A DNA stretch of 64,000 nucleotides from Sarcophilus harrisii (taxonomy: Eukaryota > Chordata > Mammalia > Dasyuromorphia > Dasyuridae). Shown piece after piece: positions 24,801 to 31,379 of the stretch. Each line of letters starts with the position of its first letter. Within the stretch, counting starts at the first letter, position 1. The stretch is from contig NC_045429.1 in NCBI RefSeq assembly GCF_902635505.1, positions 31,081,257-31,145,256 on the forward strand, read 5' to 3'. The notes beneath the pieces are model-generated. The model had not been told where the DNA came from and did not search any database. It was given only the letters and a program-made list of their open reading frames with translations. The position numbers and the translations under genes are program-made.

Positions 24801-26706
24801 CAGAATGCGAAGGGCTGAGGGGGAGGGGGCACCGCACCAGCCAGCTTTCTGGAGGATGGCAGCACTGACCTTCCTAGAATACTAGATCTTGTCCAGAGAT
24901 TGAATCAGGTCACTCCTCCGCTTACAAACAAAACCCCTCAGTGACTCCCTATCGTTCAGCCGGACGGAACTCTGCCACCCCGCGGACTGCTGCCCGCTGA
25001 GTTCTCTTGGCAAGGGTGCTGCAGTGAAGTGTCATTGCTGGTGGATCAAGGCCAATGGGTTAAGTGACTCGTCCAGGGTCACACCATTCACCTCTGAGGC
25101 TGAAGTAGTTGGACTCGGGTTTTCCTGACTCCAGGCCCCGGGCTCTAGCCACAAGCCACCTCGTTGCCTCAGAAAGGCCAGGAATCGTCCCAGCATCCAA
25201 CCCCCAACAAGATGGTATAAGAGCAGAGAACTAAGATGTCAAAGCATGTACTGACTTAAAGCAGGCTCTCTAATTCAATTCCTCTGCCTGGCATTCAAGG
25301 CCTTCACTTATGGAGTCAGTTTAATTTCCTGGCTGTGTCTCTCTGCCCCTGAATAAAACATCCCTATGAAACTTTGTCCTTTAACTTATTATTAATAATA
25401 ATAGGGATGTAAAAAAGTAAGCATAATAATAATATAGAGTAGTGATTTCATGGTCTAGGGTGCTCCCAGATGAAGATTCCCTCTGCCAACAGAGTGTGTG
25501 GTACTTTCTCTGCCAGCAGCATTAGGGGACTTGTCCAAAGCCATCCTCTCAATAAGGGTCAGAGACAAACTCAGGCTTTGTTGGCGTCAGGGCTGGCTCT
25601 CCAGCCCCCAGGCCCCACAGTCGCCTCTCCTAGCTTACCCTTTAACCCTTAAGGTTCACCCTGAAAGGCAAGGAGTGTAACCATTATTGTCTTATTTTAC
25701 AGTTAAGGAAACTGTAGTTTGAGGAAGGGGTCTGAGAGGCAGAGGGGAAGGAGCTCAGCTCTGCTGTTTGGCTGGATGACCCTGACTGGGGGCCTCTGTT
25801 TCCTCCTGTGGAAATGAAACTAGGTGAACTTTGAAGTCCCTTCTTACTCTAAATTTTGTCTCTAAAGCCAGCTCCCCCTCTGCGATGCCCGGGGCTTTTG
25901 AGGGGCAGCCTGGTATAGCAGTAGACCTGGGTTCAAGTCTTCCATCTGGTGCCTACTGAGTGTGTGACCCAAGGCAGCTGTGTCAGACGGTATGACTCGG
26001 AGAAGGGGCCAGCCCACATTGGTAGGGGGAGGTCGCCACACGTGGGGACTTGGAGATCTGGCTCATCCTCTCCTCACTGTCCTGCCCTCTTGTCTCTCTG
26101 GACCTGGGATGCTGTCCTCCCTTCCCTTTCCTCTGCTGAATTCCAAACCCATTCAAAGCTCAGCTCCTGCAAGATGCCCCATCCCAGCTTCCCAGAGCTC
26201 TTGTTCCTATATTAGCCCTTCTCTGATGAAATGCATAGGAACATGTGTATTTTATGACTGTAGCCTTTGAATCTCCCCATGCTGAGCTCAGTGTTCTGCA
26301 CACAGTAGGCACTTTATCAGGGCCGAATATTCCTCACCCCCTCACCGAGGCCCCCACCTTGAGCAGAGTTTCCTGCTCTCTCTCCCTCTCTAGGCTTCCT
26401 CTCTCCTTCCCCTTCCCTCCTTCCCCATCTTTCCCTCCTCCCCTCATTCTCCCCCCCCCCTTCTTATTCTCTCTCTCACTCTCTCCCCTTCATTTTCTCC
26501 CTTCTCCCTTTCCCCCTGTGTCCTTCTGCCTTTCCAGTGTCCCCCTCATCTCCTCCCTTTCTTTTCCCCCTGTACCTTATGATGTTGGCCTTTGGGAGGG
26601 GGGTTTTAGGCTCTATCCCCTTACCTTCATTGCTGACATGGGTGACGGCCTGGCTGGGTGAGAGGAGGAGGTGGCAGGTGACCAGGATGAACCCCCAGGC
26701 TGGCAT
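3529..26706 (-). CDS. MPL: MPL, thrombopoietin receptor (12 coding exons)
   Basis: Homodimeric type I cytokine receptor of megakaryocytes and blood stem cells; binds thrombopoietin and signals through JAK2. Coding exons run from 26706 to 3529: 26706-26625, 23964-23796, 23453-23275, 18253-17847, 17299-17143, 16953-16824, 14691-14516, 14381-14239, 13808-13649, 13544-13451, 4051-3961, 3882-3529. All introns are GT-AG and phases close, giving 713 residues (human 635). Visible parts: signal peptide (about 1-22), [14 protein letters not shown], two cytokine-receptor modules with WGPWS (316-320) and WSAWS (519-523), transmembrane helix (about 536-557), box 1 [13 protein letters not shown], box 2 [11 protein letters not shown]. 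Odd points: the juxtamembrane motif reads RRLFP, not RWQFP; human Y521 and Y542 positions are Phe; exon 4 and the C terminus are longer. Identity is secure; differences from human are read directly and could include sequence error. Confidence 0.96.
3961..4051 (-). CDS. MPL: MPL coding exon 11 (box 1)
   Basis: Encodes [20 protein letters not shown], containing the proline-rich box 1 that binds JAK2 (human [13 protein letters not shown]). The human QYLRD tyrosine (Y542) is replaced by Phe (SFLTE). Acceptor GTGCAG, donor GTGAGT. Intron 10 before it is 9.4 kb. Confidence 0.95.
4980..5270 (+). repeat. L2 LINE 3' fragment
   Basis: Ends with the typical L2 tail (GTGCCTGGCATATAGCAGGC, then ACTTGATAAATGCTTATGG). 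Upstream text such as CCTTCCTGTAGACAC and TGTGGGCCCATTC is diverged, so the 5' limit is approximate. Confidence 0.6.
5300..5450 (-). repeat. MIR-like SINE fragment
   Basis: Contains TTTACAGTAGACAACTGAGG and a diverged continuation, the reverse complement of the MIR CCTCAGTTTCC-type segment. Limits are approximate. Confidence 0.45.
6545..7830 (+). mobile_element. L1 LINE, 5'-truncated 3' part of ORF2 plus 3' UTR
   Basis: A frame at 7134-7529 reads [33 protein letters not shown] and [13 protein letters not shown], which are hallmarks of the L1 ORF2 C terminus (human CWRGCGEIGTLLHCWWDC, MFIAALFTIAKTW, YTMEYYAAIKND). Sequence 6545-7130 upstream matches earlier ORF2 but is interrupted by stops, such as the TAG in GCAATAAACTAGG. 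The 3' UTR runs to an AATAAATAAAG near 7822-7832. The copy is dead and lies sense to the plus strand, antisense to MPL, inside intron 10. Confidence 0.9.
8300..8390 (+). mobile_element. L1 LINE 3' tip
   Basis: The text GGTGGGAGAGAGAAAATTTG, then GGAACTCAAAATTTAAAATG, then TTTACATGTAACTGGGGAAA before ATAAAATA is the usual end of the marsupial L1 3' UTR. It is a separate short copy, or the displaced end of the L1 just upstream. Sequence 7840-8299 between them is AT-rich and unassigned. Confidence 0.65.
8462..8587 (-). repeat. Marsupial tRNA-type SINE
   Basis: Poly-T then TTGCTGAGGCAATTGAGGTT, AAGTGACTTGCC, ACACAGCTAGGAAGTG and a CTGCTGCTCCCC end: the reverse complement of the GGGGCAGCTAGGTGG family (CACTTCCTAGCTGTGTGACC, GTCACTTAACCCCAATTGCC). 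The T run is its A tail. Confidence 0.85.
8590..9340. other. AT-rich unassigned sequence
   Basis: About 750 bases of AT-rich DNA without open frames of note. It has the look of a very old inserted element, but I could not match it to L1, L2, SINE or a DNA-transposon end. It includes the short repeat at 9175-9230. Confidence 0.4.
9175..9230. repeat. 9-bp tandem repeat ACAAAGTTT
   Basis: Four to five imperfect head-to-tail copies of TTTACAAAG are visible within AT-rich sequence. Confidence 0.7.
9345..9535 (+). repeat. Marsupial tRNA-type SINE, long form
   Basis: Begins GGGGCAGCTCGGCGGTACCT and continues with CCTCATCTGTAAAATGAG and GAAGGAAATGGCAAACAACT before CCAGTAT, the long form whose tail resembles an RTE LINE 3' end. 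Divergence is moderate. Confidence 0.8.
9900..10690 (+). repeat. L2 LINE 3' region
   Basis: Contains, in order, TTGATATTGCTAAAATTCAG, CTCTGACCTCATCACC, the CTTTTGCCCAGGCTGTGCCC segment, TCTGGTATGCCTTCCC, and the tail CAGGCATCTAATAAATGACA. This order is that of the L2 3' end. Poorly conserved AT-rich insertions interrupt it near 10440-10610. Confidence 0.75.
11040..11440 (-). repeat. L2 LINE fragment
   Basis: Diverged text such as AGACCTAAGCTTCAGCCAGC and CCAATTAGGAAGTTGTGACA then ATAGACCAGGCAGAG matches the reverse complement of the L2 segment found again at 62500-63990. Confidence 0.5.
11915..12060 (-). repeat. Tandem duplication of an L2 tail, about 62 bp
   Basis: TTGATTAAGCACCTACTGTA with ACCAAGCATAGCACTTACCC and TTGATTAAGTACCTACTATA with ACCAACCATAGTGCTTACCC are two successive copies of the same L2 3' tail. 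Confidence 0.65.
12430..12520 (+). repeat. L2 LINE tail
   Basis: Reads CAGCACTTAGCACAATGCCA then GACACATAGCGGTGCCAAATA, the L2 3' terminal motif. Confidence 0.6.
13140..13420 (+). repeat. L2 LINE fragment next to MPL exon 10
   Basis: GGCTCCCTATTACCTCCAGG, CTGTCTGCCCCGCGTGCCTG and GAATGCTCTCC match L2. It includes a run of 15 C at 13280-13294 and ends within about 30 bases of the exon 10 donor, on the intronic side. Confidence 0.6.
13451..13544 (-). CDS. MPL: MPL coding exon 10 (transmembrane and juxtamembrane)
   Basis: Encodes the transmembrane helix starting [16 protein letters not shown] and the juxtamembrane segment [12 protein letters not shown]. Human reads LLLLRWQFPAHYR. The segment is one residue shorter, has no Trp at or near human 515, has Val at the eltrombopag-sensing His499 position, Gly at Ser505, and Phe at Tyr521. 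Frame and splice sites (GACAG acceptor, GTATAG donor) are intact and exon phase agrees with both neighbours. Confidence 0.93.
13649..13808 (-). CDS. MPL: MPL coding exon 9 (WSAWS motif)
   Basis: Encodes [20 protein letters not shown] and [22 protein letters not shown] is the membrane-proximal WSXWS box (human WSSWS). Acceptor ATGCAG, donor GTGAGA, phase 0 in and phase 1 out. Confidence 0.96.
14239..14381 (-). CDS. MPL: MPL coding exon 8
   Basis: Encodes [20 protein letters not shown] and [16 protein letters not shown], aligned with human NLHWREISSGHLELEW and CYQLRYTGEGHQDWK. It begins the membrane-proximal fibronectin domain. Acceptor CTCCAG, donor GTGAGG, ends in phase 0. Confidence 0.95.
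14516..14691 (-). CDS. MPL: MPL coding exon 7
   Basis: Encodes [27 protein letters not shown] and [16 protein letters not shown], aligned with human [27 protein letters not shown] and TPFWIHQA. The NGS sequon corresponds to human NDS. Acceptor CCGCAG, donor GTGAGA. Confidence 0.95.
14930..15160 (+). repeat. L2 LINE fragment
   Basis: Reads CCACCTGGATGATTGCAAGT, CTAGGATCAAATATGTCCTC, TTTCCAGTCTTCTTACATG and TTCCATGTACCCTGGGATAC, in L2 order. The 15510-15760 piece is likely from the same family with its own ORF-region segment. Confidence 0.7.
15510..15760 (+). repeat. L2 LINE fragment
   Basis: Contains ATCTCATCCTTCTTGGCCTC, GATGCAGCTTTTGACACTAG, ATTTTCATGACACGGGTCTC and then the 3' text TTTGCATGTTGTCTCCTCCA. 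The order implies an internal deletion of L2 sequence. Confidence 0.7.
15881..16072 (+). repeat. Marsupial tRNA-type SINE with A-rich tail
   Basis: Starts GGGGCAGCTAGGTGGTGTCG, has TGAATTCAAATCTGG (B box) and CTAGCTGTGTGACCCTGGTC, and ends in an (AAAC)n and (GATAAAT)n tail. Flanking AAATTCAAAGTC on the left and AAATTCCAAGTC on the right look like its target-site duplication. Confidence 0.88.
16200..16680 (+). repeat. L2 LINE 3' region
   Basis: Contains AAAGTGATTTCCCTAAAATG, TTTCTTAGAATCCTTGTCTT and GACTGTGAACTCCCTGAAGG, then TGCCTGGCACAGTACAAATG and CTTAATCAGTGCTTGG. Includes an 11-base C run at about 16377. Confidence 0.75.
16824..16953 (-). CDS. MPL: MPL coding exon 6
   Basis: A 43-codon exon reading [18 protein letters not shown] and SHGYFYHW, matching human GLQCFTLDLKNVTCQWQQ, with CPRDR at its end. 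It opens the second cytokine-receptor module with its conserved cysteine pair. Acceptor GTCCAG, donor GTGAGC. Confidence 0.94.
17143..17299 (-). CDS. MPL: MPL coding exon 5 (first WS motif)
   Basis: Encodes [20 protein letters not shown] and [19 protein letters not shown] is the WSXWS-type motif of the first module (human WGSWS), and NVT is a sequon. Acceptor CTTCAG, donor GTGAGT, phase 0 in and phase 1 out. Confidence 0.95.
17300..17846 (-). other. MPL: MPL intron 4, 547 bp
   Basis: Unique-looking sequence between exons 4 and 5; GAGACTCAGCCATAGATGGG on the plus strand hints at an old repeat, but nothing can be named. Confidence 0.5.
17847..18253 (-). CDS. MPL: MPL coding exon 4 (enlarged)
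   Basis: Second domain of the first cytokine-receptor module: [37 protein letters not shown] and the CCP motif all align with human. The exon is 407 nt against about 101 codons in human; the extra 35 residues lie after the CC pair in a loop rich in Pro, Thr, Gln and Gly. No stop is present, and the donor is a canonical GTAAGT. Confidence 0.93.
19362..19531 (+). repeat. Marsupial tRNA-type SINE with long poly-A
   Basis: Starts AGGGACATCTAGGTAGCGCG, has GAGTTCAAATTTGACC and CTAGCTGTGTGACCCTGGGT, and ends in about 26 A. GAATTCATTAAT before it and GAATTAATTAAT after it are a likely 12-bp target-site duplication. The long pure A tail suggests a younger copy than its neighbours. Confidence 0.9.
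21200..21440 (-). repeat. MIR-like SINE
   Basis: Reads GATGAGGAAACTGAGGCAGC, AATGACTTGCCCAATGTGAC and ACAGCTATTAAGTGTCTGAT, the reverse complement of a MIR body. Confidence 0.7.
21520..21770. repeat. Purine-rich simple repeat (GAAA/GGA)n
   Basis: About 250 bases almost purely of A and G on the plus strand: GGA-rich first, then AAAG-rich. Open frames across it on the minus strand code for Phe/Ser/Leu runs and are meaningless. Confidence 0.9.
21993..22240 (+). repeat. Marsupial tRNA-type SINE, long form
   Basis: GGGGCAGCTAGGTGATGCAG, GAGTTCAAATCCTGCC, then CATCTGTAAAATTAGGTGAT and an AAAGCACTTAGCAAACCTTA segment typical of the longer SINE form. Confidence 0.82.
22420..22965 (+). repeat. CR1/L3-like LINE 3' end
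   Basis: GTAGTGTTCAGTTCTGGGTG, GACTTGTTCTGCTTG, TTAGGCTGAATGTCAGAAAA and the terminal AGGTCCTTTCCAGCTTTTAA then ATTCTGTGATTCTG follow the order of CR1/L3 3' ends, whose last bases are a TTCTGTGATTCTG repeat. Old and fragmented. Confidence 0.7.
22975..23260. repeat. G-rich minisatellite, about 30-bp unit
   Basis: Imperfect head-to-tail copies of a unit like GAGGGTCAGGGCTGTGTGGA followed by GGAAAGAG, about eight or nine in all. On the minus strand this is C-rich intron sequence starting about 15 bases after the MPL exon 3 donor. Confidence 0.8.
23275..23453 (-). CDS. MPL: MPL coding exon 3
   Basis: Encodes [20 protein letters not shown] and then the [20 protein letters not shown] region, matching human CPLSSQSM...TRYVCQF...LNQTRTQRVLF. 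The human N-glycosylation site NQT is not kept (NRRNRT gives NRT instead, a nearby sequon). Acceptor CTGTAG, donor GTGAGG. Confidence 0.93.
23796..23964 (-). CDS. MPL: MPL coding exon 2
   Basis: Begins the first fibronectin-like domain, with the conserved pair of cysteines in [14 protein letters not shown] and the strand PYQLFFAYP. An acidic stretch ([18 protein letters not shown]) makes the loop about 13 residues longer than in human. Acceptor TTCCCAG, donor GTGCGT, phase 1 in and phase 2 out. Confidence 0.93.
24590..24720 (+). repeat. L2 LINE tail
   Basis: GACTGTGAGCTCCTTGAGAG, TTTCTTTGTATCCCATAACT and CAGTTGGGGCCTAATAAATG form the L2 3' end. Confidence 0.75.
25055..25172 (-). repeat. MIR or tRNA-type SINE
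   Basis: AAGTGACTCGTCCAGGGTCA, GGACTCGGGTTTTCCTGACT and CTCTAGCCACAAGCCACCTC read as the reverse complement of a SINE body. Confidence 0.6.
26380..26530. repeat. Pyrimidine-rich tract
   Basis: About 150 bases mostly of C and T (TCTCTCCTTCCCCTTCCCTC and similar), just inside MPL intron 1. Confidence 0.85.
26625..26706 (-). CDS. MPL: MPL coding exon 1 (signal peptide)
   Basis: Encodes [20 protein letters not shown], a signal peptide matching human MPSWALFMVTSCLLLAPQ. Another in-frame ATG lies 12 bases upstream (26718, MPKG). I chose 26706 because it aligns with the human start and has G at -3, whereas the upstream ATG has C at -3. The exon ends in phase 1 before GTAAGG. Confidence 0.9.
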
Positions 26707-26718
26707 CCCTTTGGGCAT

Positions 26719-27100
26719 GTGGGCTGTGAGACCCTGGTCCTCCCCTCAGGAAGCTGGGCCCCAGCTCTCTCTCTACCCCAGGCCCACAGGTTCCTGTCAG
26801 ATATGGCCCTACGTCCTGTCCCTTTCCCTTTCCCAGCCCCAGCCCCAGCTCTGGGCAGCCCAGGGGCCGGAGAGGAACTGATCCCTGACCACACTGGGGC
26901 CCCAGGCTCGGGGTCTGGGAGGAGGAAGTCTGGGGACCTGTGAGGGAAGGTGGTGTAGACTTGGAGAGGAAGGGGGTGGGCACTGGGATAGCTGGTTCTT
27001 TGTCCCCCCCCTTCATCCCCAACTCTGTAAGTACTGTAGAGTCCACCCCCCACCCACAGCAGCTGTCCACCTCGCCCTGCTCTTCTGCCCCATTCTCCGG
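26719..27100 (-). promoter_or_regulatory. MPL: MPL upstream region
   Basis: Proximal sequence before the MPL start, without recognisable repeats up to the MIR at 27105. An ETS-type AGGAAGT core is on the plus strand at 26923-26929. The human promoter is known to depend on GATA and ETS sites; I could not confirm a GATA site or a TATA box. The transcription start is not defined by the sequence. Confidence 0.35.
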
Positions 27101-27104
27101 GGGT

Positions 27105-27345
27105 AAATAATAATAATAGCTAATATTTAAATAGAACCTACTATGTGCCAAGCATGGTGCTAAGCAATTTGACAACTATTTGATCATTTGATCCTCACAA
27201 AAACCCATGGAGGGAAGCGTTATTATCATTTTGTAGCTGAGGAACCCGAGGTAGACAGAGGTTAAGGGCCTTAGCATCTCAGGCCACATTTGAACTCAGA
27301 CCTTCATTACTTCAAGCCCAGCCCTCTTTCTACTTTGCCGTCTGC
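27105..27345 (-). repeat. MIR SINE
   Basis: TAATATTTAAATAGAACCTA, CTATGTGCCAAGCATGG, GATCCTCACAAAAACCCATG, TTTTGTAGCTGAGGAACCC and CACATTTGAACTCAGACC occur in the order of a reversed MIR with flanking L2-like tail. Confidence 0.75.
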
Positions 27346-27734
27346 TGAGGGGATCCCAAACCCTCCTCCCAGATTTCCCTAATGCTGCCGGCCCAAATGG
27401 ATCTGTTGGCTACCCACGTGTCCTTTCCTGGTCACCTGTGACTGTTCCTGGAGGTCTTCAGGTTGTTGGCTGGGTCTCTCTTAGTCAGTCTTTCTCATGA
27501 CAGCTTGGGAATCCCTTCTCTGGCTCTTGCAAGCTGTGGAACCCTGGGCAAGTTACTTCCCACTCAGAAGTACTGACCCAAATGAAATGAGCATAATGAT
27601 GAGGTCTATCTTGAAGGGCTACTGGGAGCTCCAGATGGGTCATTTTGGTGAAATCATTTGCAAACCTTGTTTCTGTAAGACATCTCCTGCATCTGCCTCC
27701 CCCTCTCTTTTTTTTTTTTTTGGGGGGGGTGATG
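27346..27734. other. Intergenic, no feature recognised
   Basis: Mixed-composition sequence. CAAGCTGTGGAACCCTGGGC and following text resemble a diverged SINE at 27525-27640, but too weakly to define limits. It ends in a T10 and G8 run at 27711-27730. Confidence 0.4.
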
Positions 27735-27815
27735 ATGCATCAATTTATTAATTTTTTATTAAAGCTTTTTATTTTCAAAACATATACATGGATAATTTTT
27801 CTTTTTCTTTCCCCT
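27735..27815 (-). mobile_element. L1 LINE 3' terminal scrap
   Basis: AAGCTTTTTATTTTCAAAAC then ATATACATGGATAATTTTTC is the same motif seen at the ends of the two longer L1 copies that follow, so this is a third, very short L1 3' end. Confidence 0.65.
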
Positions 27816-27861
27816 CCTAGTTTAGCATGGTGATTAATAGTTCTCTAGTTCAGTATGATAG

Positions 27862-28430
27862 ATTCAATCTTTTATTATTATTATTACAGCTTTTTATTTA
27901 CAAGATATATGCATGAGTAATTTTTCAGCATTGACAATTGCAAAACCTTCTGTTCCAACTTTTTCCCTCCTTTCCCCTCCCCCTCCCCTAGATGGCAGGT
28001 AGACTAATACATGTTAAATATGTTAAAGTATATGTTAAATACAATATATGTATACATGTCTAAAAAGTTATTTTGCTACACAAGAAAAATCAGCTCTAGA
28101 AAGAAAGAAAAATGCAAACGGACAAAAAGAGAGGGAGTGGAAATGCTATGTTGTGGTTCACACTCATCTCCCAGAGTTCTTTCTGGGGTGTAGCTGGTTC
28201 TCTTCATTATTGAACAAATGGAACTGATTTGTTCATCTCATTGTTGAAGAAGGCCACGTCCATCAGAATTGATCCTCATATAGTATTGTTGTTGAAATAT
28301 ATAATGATCTTCTGGTCCTGCTCATTTCACTCAGCATCAGTTCATGTTAGTCTCTCCAGGCCTTTCTGAAATCCTCTTGCTGGTCATTTCTTACAGAACA
28401 ATAATATTCCATAACATTCATATAGCATGG
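27862..28430 (-). mobile_element. L1 LINE 3' end
   Basis: Starts with an ATT repeat and AGCTTTTTATTTACAAGATA, then TTTTTCAGCATTGACAATTG, through ATCAGAATTGATCCTCATA and CAGTTCATGTTAGTCTCTCC to TTCTTACAGAACAATAATAT. These match the neighbouring L1 at 28420-30275 almost line by line, showing two tandem insertions in the same orientation. Confidence 0.85.
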
Positions 28431-30275
28431 ATAATTTTTCAACATTAACCCTTGCAAAACTTTGTGTTCCAATTTTCTCCCTCTTCCCCACACCCCTTTC
28501 CCTAGATGGCAAATAATCCAATATATGTTAAACATGGTAAAAATATATGTTAAGTCCGTTGTATGCATACATATTTATACAATTACCTTGCTGCACAAGA
28601 AAAATCAGGTCAAAAAGGGAAAAAATGAGAAAGAAAACAAAATGCAAGCAAACAACAACAAAAAAAGTGGAAATTCTATGTTGTGATTCACACTCAGTTC
28701 CCATTGCCCTCTCTCTGGGAGCAGATGGCTTTCTCCATCTTAAGATCATTGGGACTGGTTTGAGTCATCTCATTGTTTTTTATTTACACACCCATCAGAA
28801 TTGATCTTCATATAATATTCTTGTTGCCATGTACAATATTCTCTTGGTTCTGCTCACTTCACTCAGCTTCAGTTCATGTCAGTCTCTTCAGGCCTTTCTA
28901 TAATTATCCTGCTGATCATTTCTTACAAAACAATAATATTCCATAACATTCATACACCATCACTTATTCAGTCATTCCCCAACTGATGGGCATCCACTTA
29001 AGTTTCCAGTTTCTTGCCACTACAAAAAGGGCTGCCACAAACATTTTTACACATGTGGGTCCCTTTCCCTCCTTTAAAATCTCTTTGGGATACAAGTCCA
29101 GTAGAAACACTGCTGGATCAAAGGGTGTGCACAGTTTGATAGCCCTTTGGTCACAGTTCCAAATTGCTCTCCAGGACAATTCCACCAACAATGTATTAGT
29201 ATCCCAGTTTCCCCACATTCCTATATAGTCCCCTATTCATCATTATCTTTTCCTGTCTCTTAGCCAATCTGATAGGTGTGTAGTGGTACCTCAGAGTTGT
29301 CTTAATTTGCATTTCTCTGATCAATAGTGATTTAGAGCACCTATATGACTAGATATAGTCTCAATTTCTTATCTGAAAATTGTCTGTTCATATTCTTTGA
29401 CCATTTAGCAATTGAAGAATGGTTTGAATTCTTACAAATTTGAGTCAATTCTCTATATGTTTTAGAAATGAGGCCTTTATCAGAACCTTTGAATGTAAAA
29501 ATGTTTTCCCAAATTATTGCTTCCATTCTAATCTTGTTTGCATTAGTTTTGTTTGTACAAAACCTTTTTAATTTAATATAATTAAAATTATCTCTTTTGT
29601 GATCAATAATAAACTCCAGATCTTCTTTGGCTATAAAATTCCTTCCTTCTCCAGAGATCTAAGAGGTAAACTACCTTTGTTCTTCTAATTTTTTTATAAT
29701 ATCAGTCTTTATATTTAAATCATGAACCCATTTTGACCTTATCTTGGTATACCATGTTAGGTGTGGGTCAATGCCTCATTTCTGCCATGTTAGTTTCCAG
29801 TTTTCCCAGCAGTTTTTGTTGAATAGTGAGTTTTTATCCCTAAAGTTGGGGTCTTGGGGTTTGTCAGAAACTAGATTACTATAGTTATCGACTATTTTGT
29901 CCTATGAACTTAACCTATTCCACTGATTGACTACTTTTATTTCTTAGCCAATACCAAATGGTTTTGGTGACTGCTGCTTTATAATATAGTTTTAGGTCTG
30001 GCACAGCTAGGCCACCTTCGCTGGCATTTTTTTCCATTAATTCCCTTGAAATTCTTGATTTTTTGTTCCTCCAAATGAACTCTGTTATTATTTTTTCTAG
30101 TTCTGTAAAATAATTTCTCGGGAGTTTGATTGGTCTGGCACTGAATAAGTCGATTAGTTTAGATAGTTTTGTCATTTTTATTATATTTGCTTGGCCTACC
30201 CATGAGCACTTGATATTTTTCCAGTTGATTAGATCTGATTTTATTTGTGTGAAAAGCGTTTTGTGTTTTGCTCAT
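28420..30275 (-). mobile_element. L1 LINE, 5'-truncated, ORF2 3' part and 3' UTR
   Basis: Minus-strand frames read [15 protein letters not shown] and IPFDP-type text at 29218-28964, and MTKLSKLIDLFSARPIKL, FIWRNKKSRISRELMEK and LKLYYKAAVTKTIWYW at 30175-29915, all L1 ORF2 motifs near the C-terminal end. Stops interrupt the frame. The element ends 5' near 30275, about 70 bases from the LTR that follows. Confidence 0.92.
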
Positions 30276-30339
30276 ATAGTTCCTGACTTTGCCTTGATCT
30301 GCCCCTTTCTCACTGGGCTACCACCTTTCTCATCTCTAC

Positions 30340-30887
30340 CTGGTGTATGGAATAGAGAGAGAGAAGGTGAAGAACTTACAGCAATGTATGAACTCTTTTT
30401 CTGTATTTTATTATTTCTATGTCTCCTCTATGACCTGTATAATATGTGCAGGCCTATATTTACTTGAACCTTGGCCAGCTAGAAACATATTTACTTAACT
30501 TGAGCTGATGACGTTTATTGGTGTTTGACATTTATTGATATTTAGTCTATTAGTGGGACCACTGTCTGCTTGATTAAGCCTGAAGGCCTGATTTTCTGTT
30601 TCCTAGAAATCAGGAGATTTCCCTGAAACTTTCCATTCCAATCTCTCCAAAGAGCAATAACCAATTAGATGCCTCCCCCTCCCCTTCTCAATGTTCTCTT
30701 ACTTGTGATGTAATCTCTTGTATAAAAGCTATGTTATCTTTACTACTTTAGCCCTCCTACCATGAGCTTTCTCTTTCTTATCTTAGCTCATCCTCTAGAG
30801 GTTTTCAATAAACAACTTTTCTGCCTTCTACTGACTGATCTCTGAGTAGTCATTTTGGGTAAGGGTCTTCCCCATCCCTCACACTGG
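30340..30887. repeat. 4-bp target-site duplication around the solo LTR
   Basis: CTGG at 30340-30343 and CTGG at 30884-30887 flank the LTR exactly at its TG and CA ends. Four-base duplications are characteristic of gammaretrovirus-like (ERV1) integration. Confidence 0.7.
30344..30883 (+). mobile_element. Solo LTR of an ERV1-like endogenous retrovirus (fossil)
   Basis: About 540 bases bounded by TG and CA with near-matching inverted ends (TGTATGG and CCTCACA). It contains a TATAAAAG box near 30722 and a poly(A) signal in CAATAAACAACTTTTC near 30805, so promoter and polyadenylation signals are on the plus strand. No internal retroviral sequence lies next to it, so it is a solo LTR left by recombination. 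Modest end divergence suggests moderate age. It lies just beyond the 5' end of an L1 in the TIE1-MPL interval. Confidence 0.78.
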
Positions 30888-31260
30888 CATTACGGTAATA
30901 GCCTTCTGGGGGTCTCCCAGCTTCAGCAGCACCTCCTCCTTCCCGTCTCCTTCCCATACTTGCCAAAGGGATTTTCCTAAAGCATGGCTCTGACCAGCTC
31001 TCCTGTCTGACACTTCAGTGGCTCCCTCTTGCCCCTAGGATCCCATACACACTTGTCTGACTTCAGGCTTAGCCACATCACCTTCCTCCTCCTCTGAAGC
31101 ATGATGGGGATCACACTTTTTTGTTTCAGCCCAAATGGCCAACTTGTTCACTCCCCAAACTGAGATTCCATCTGCCATCTCTCTGCCTTGGCACAGGTAG
31201 TCTTTCCTATGCCTGGCACATAGTAGGTGCTTAATAAATGTTTACTGATTAATTAATTGT
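30888..31260 (+). repeat. L2 LINE 3' region
   Basis: GACACTTCAGTGGCTCCCTC, CCCTAGGATCCCATACACAC and TGCCTGGCACATAGTAGGTG then CTTAATAAATGTTTACTG are diagnostic of the L2 3' end. Confidence 0.85.
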
Positions 31261-31379
31261 ACTTCTATCCTCAGAATTCCCAGCATCCTTCAAGATTCAT
31301 CTCTTATGCCCAATCCTACCAGAAGCCTTCCTGGATTCTTTTAGCTGTCAATGTTCTTTCCTTTCCCCCTTAATTAGTA

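Larger units (their letters stand above)
23965..26624 (-). other. MPL: MPL intron 1, 2.7 kb
   Basis: GC-rich near exon 2, then L2 tails at 24590-24720 and 26085-26320, a minus-strand MIR-like SINE at 25055-25172, AAT simple repeats at 25385-25440 and a pyrimidine tract at 26380-26530. Sequence 23965-24580 is GC-rich and open in several frames but has no recognised exon. Confidence 0.7.

Noticed and set aside
30276-31260. Possible longer retroviral element around the solo LTR
   Set aside because: Flanking sequence is L1 on the left and L2 on the right; no gag-, pol- or env-like text or second LTR is seen in the window.
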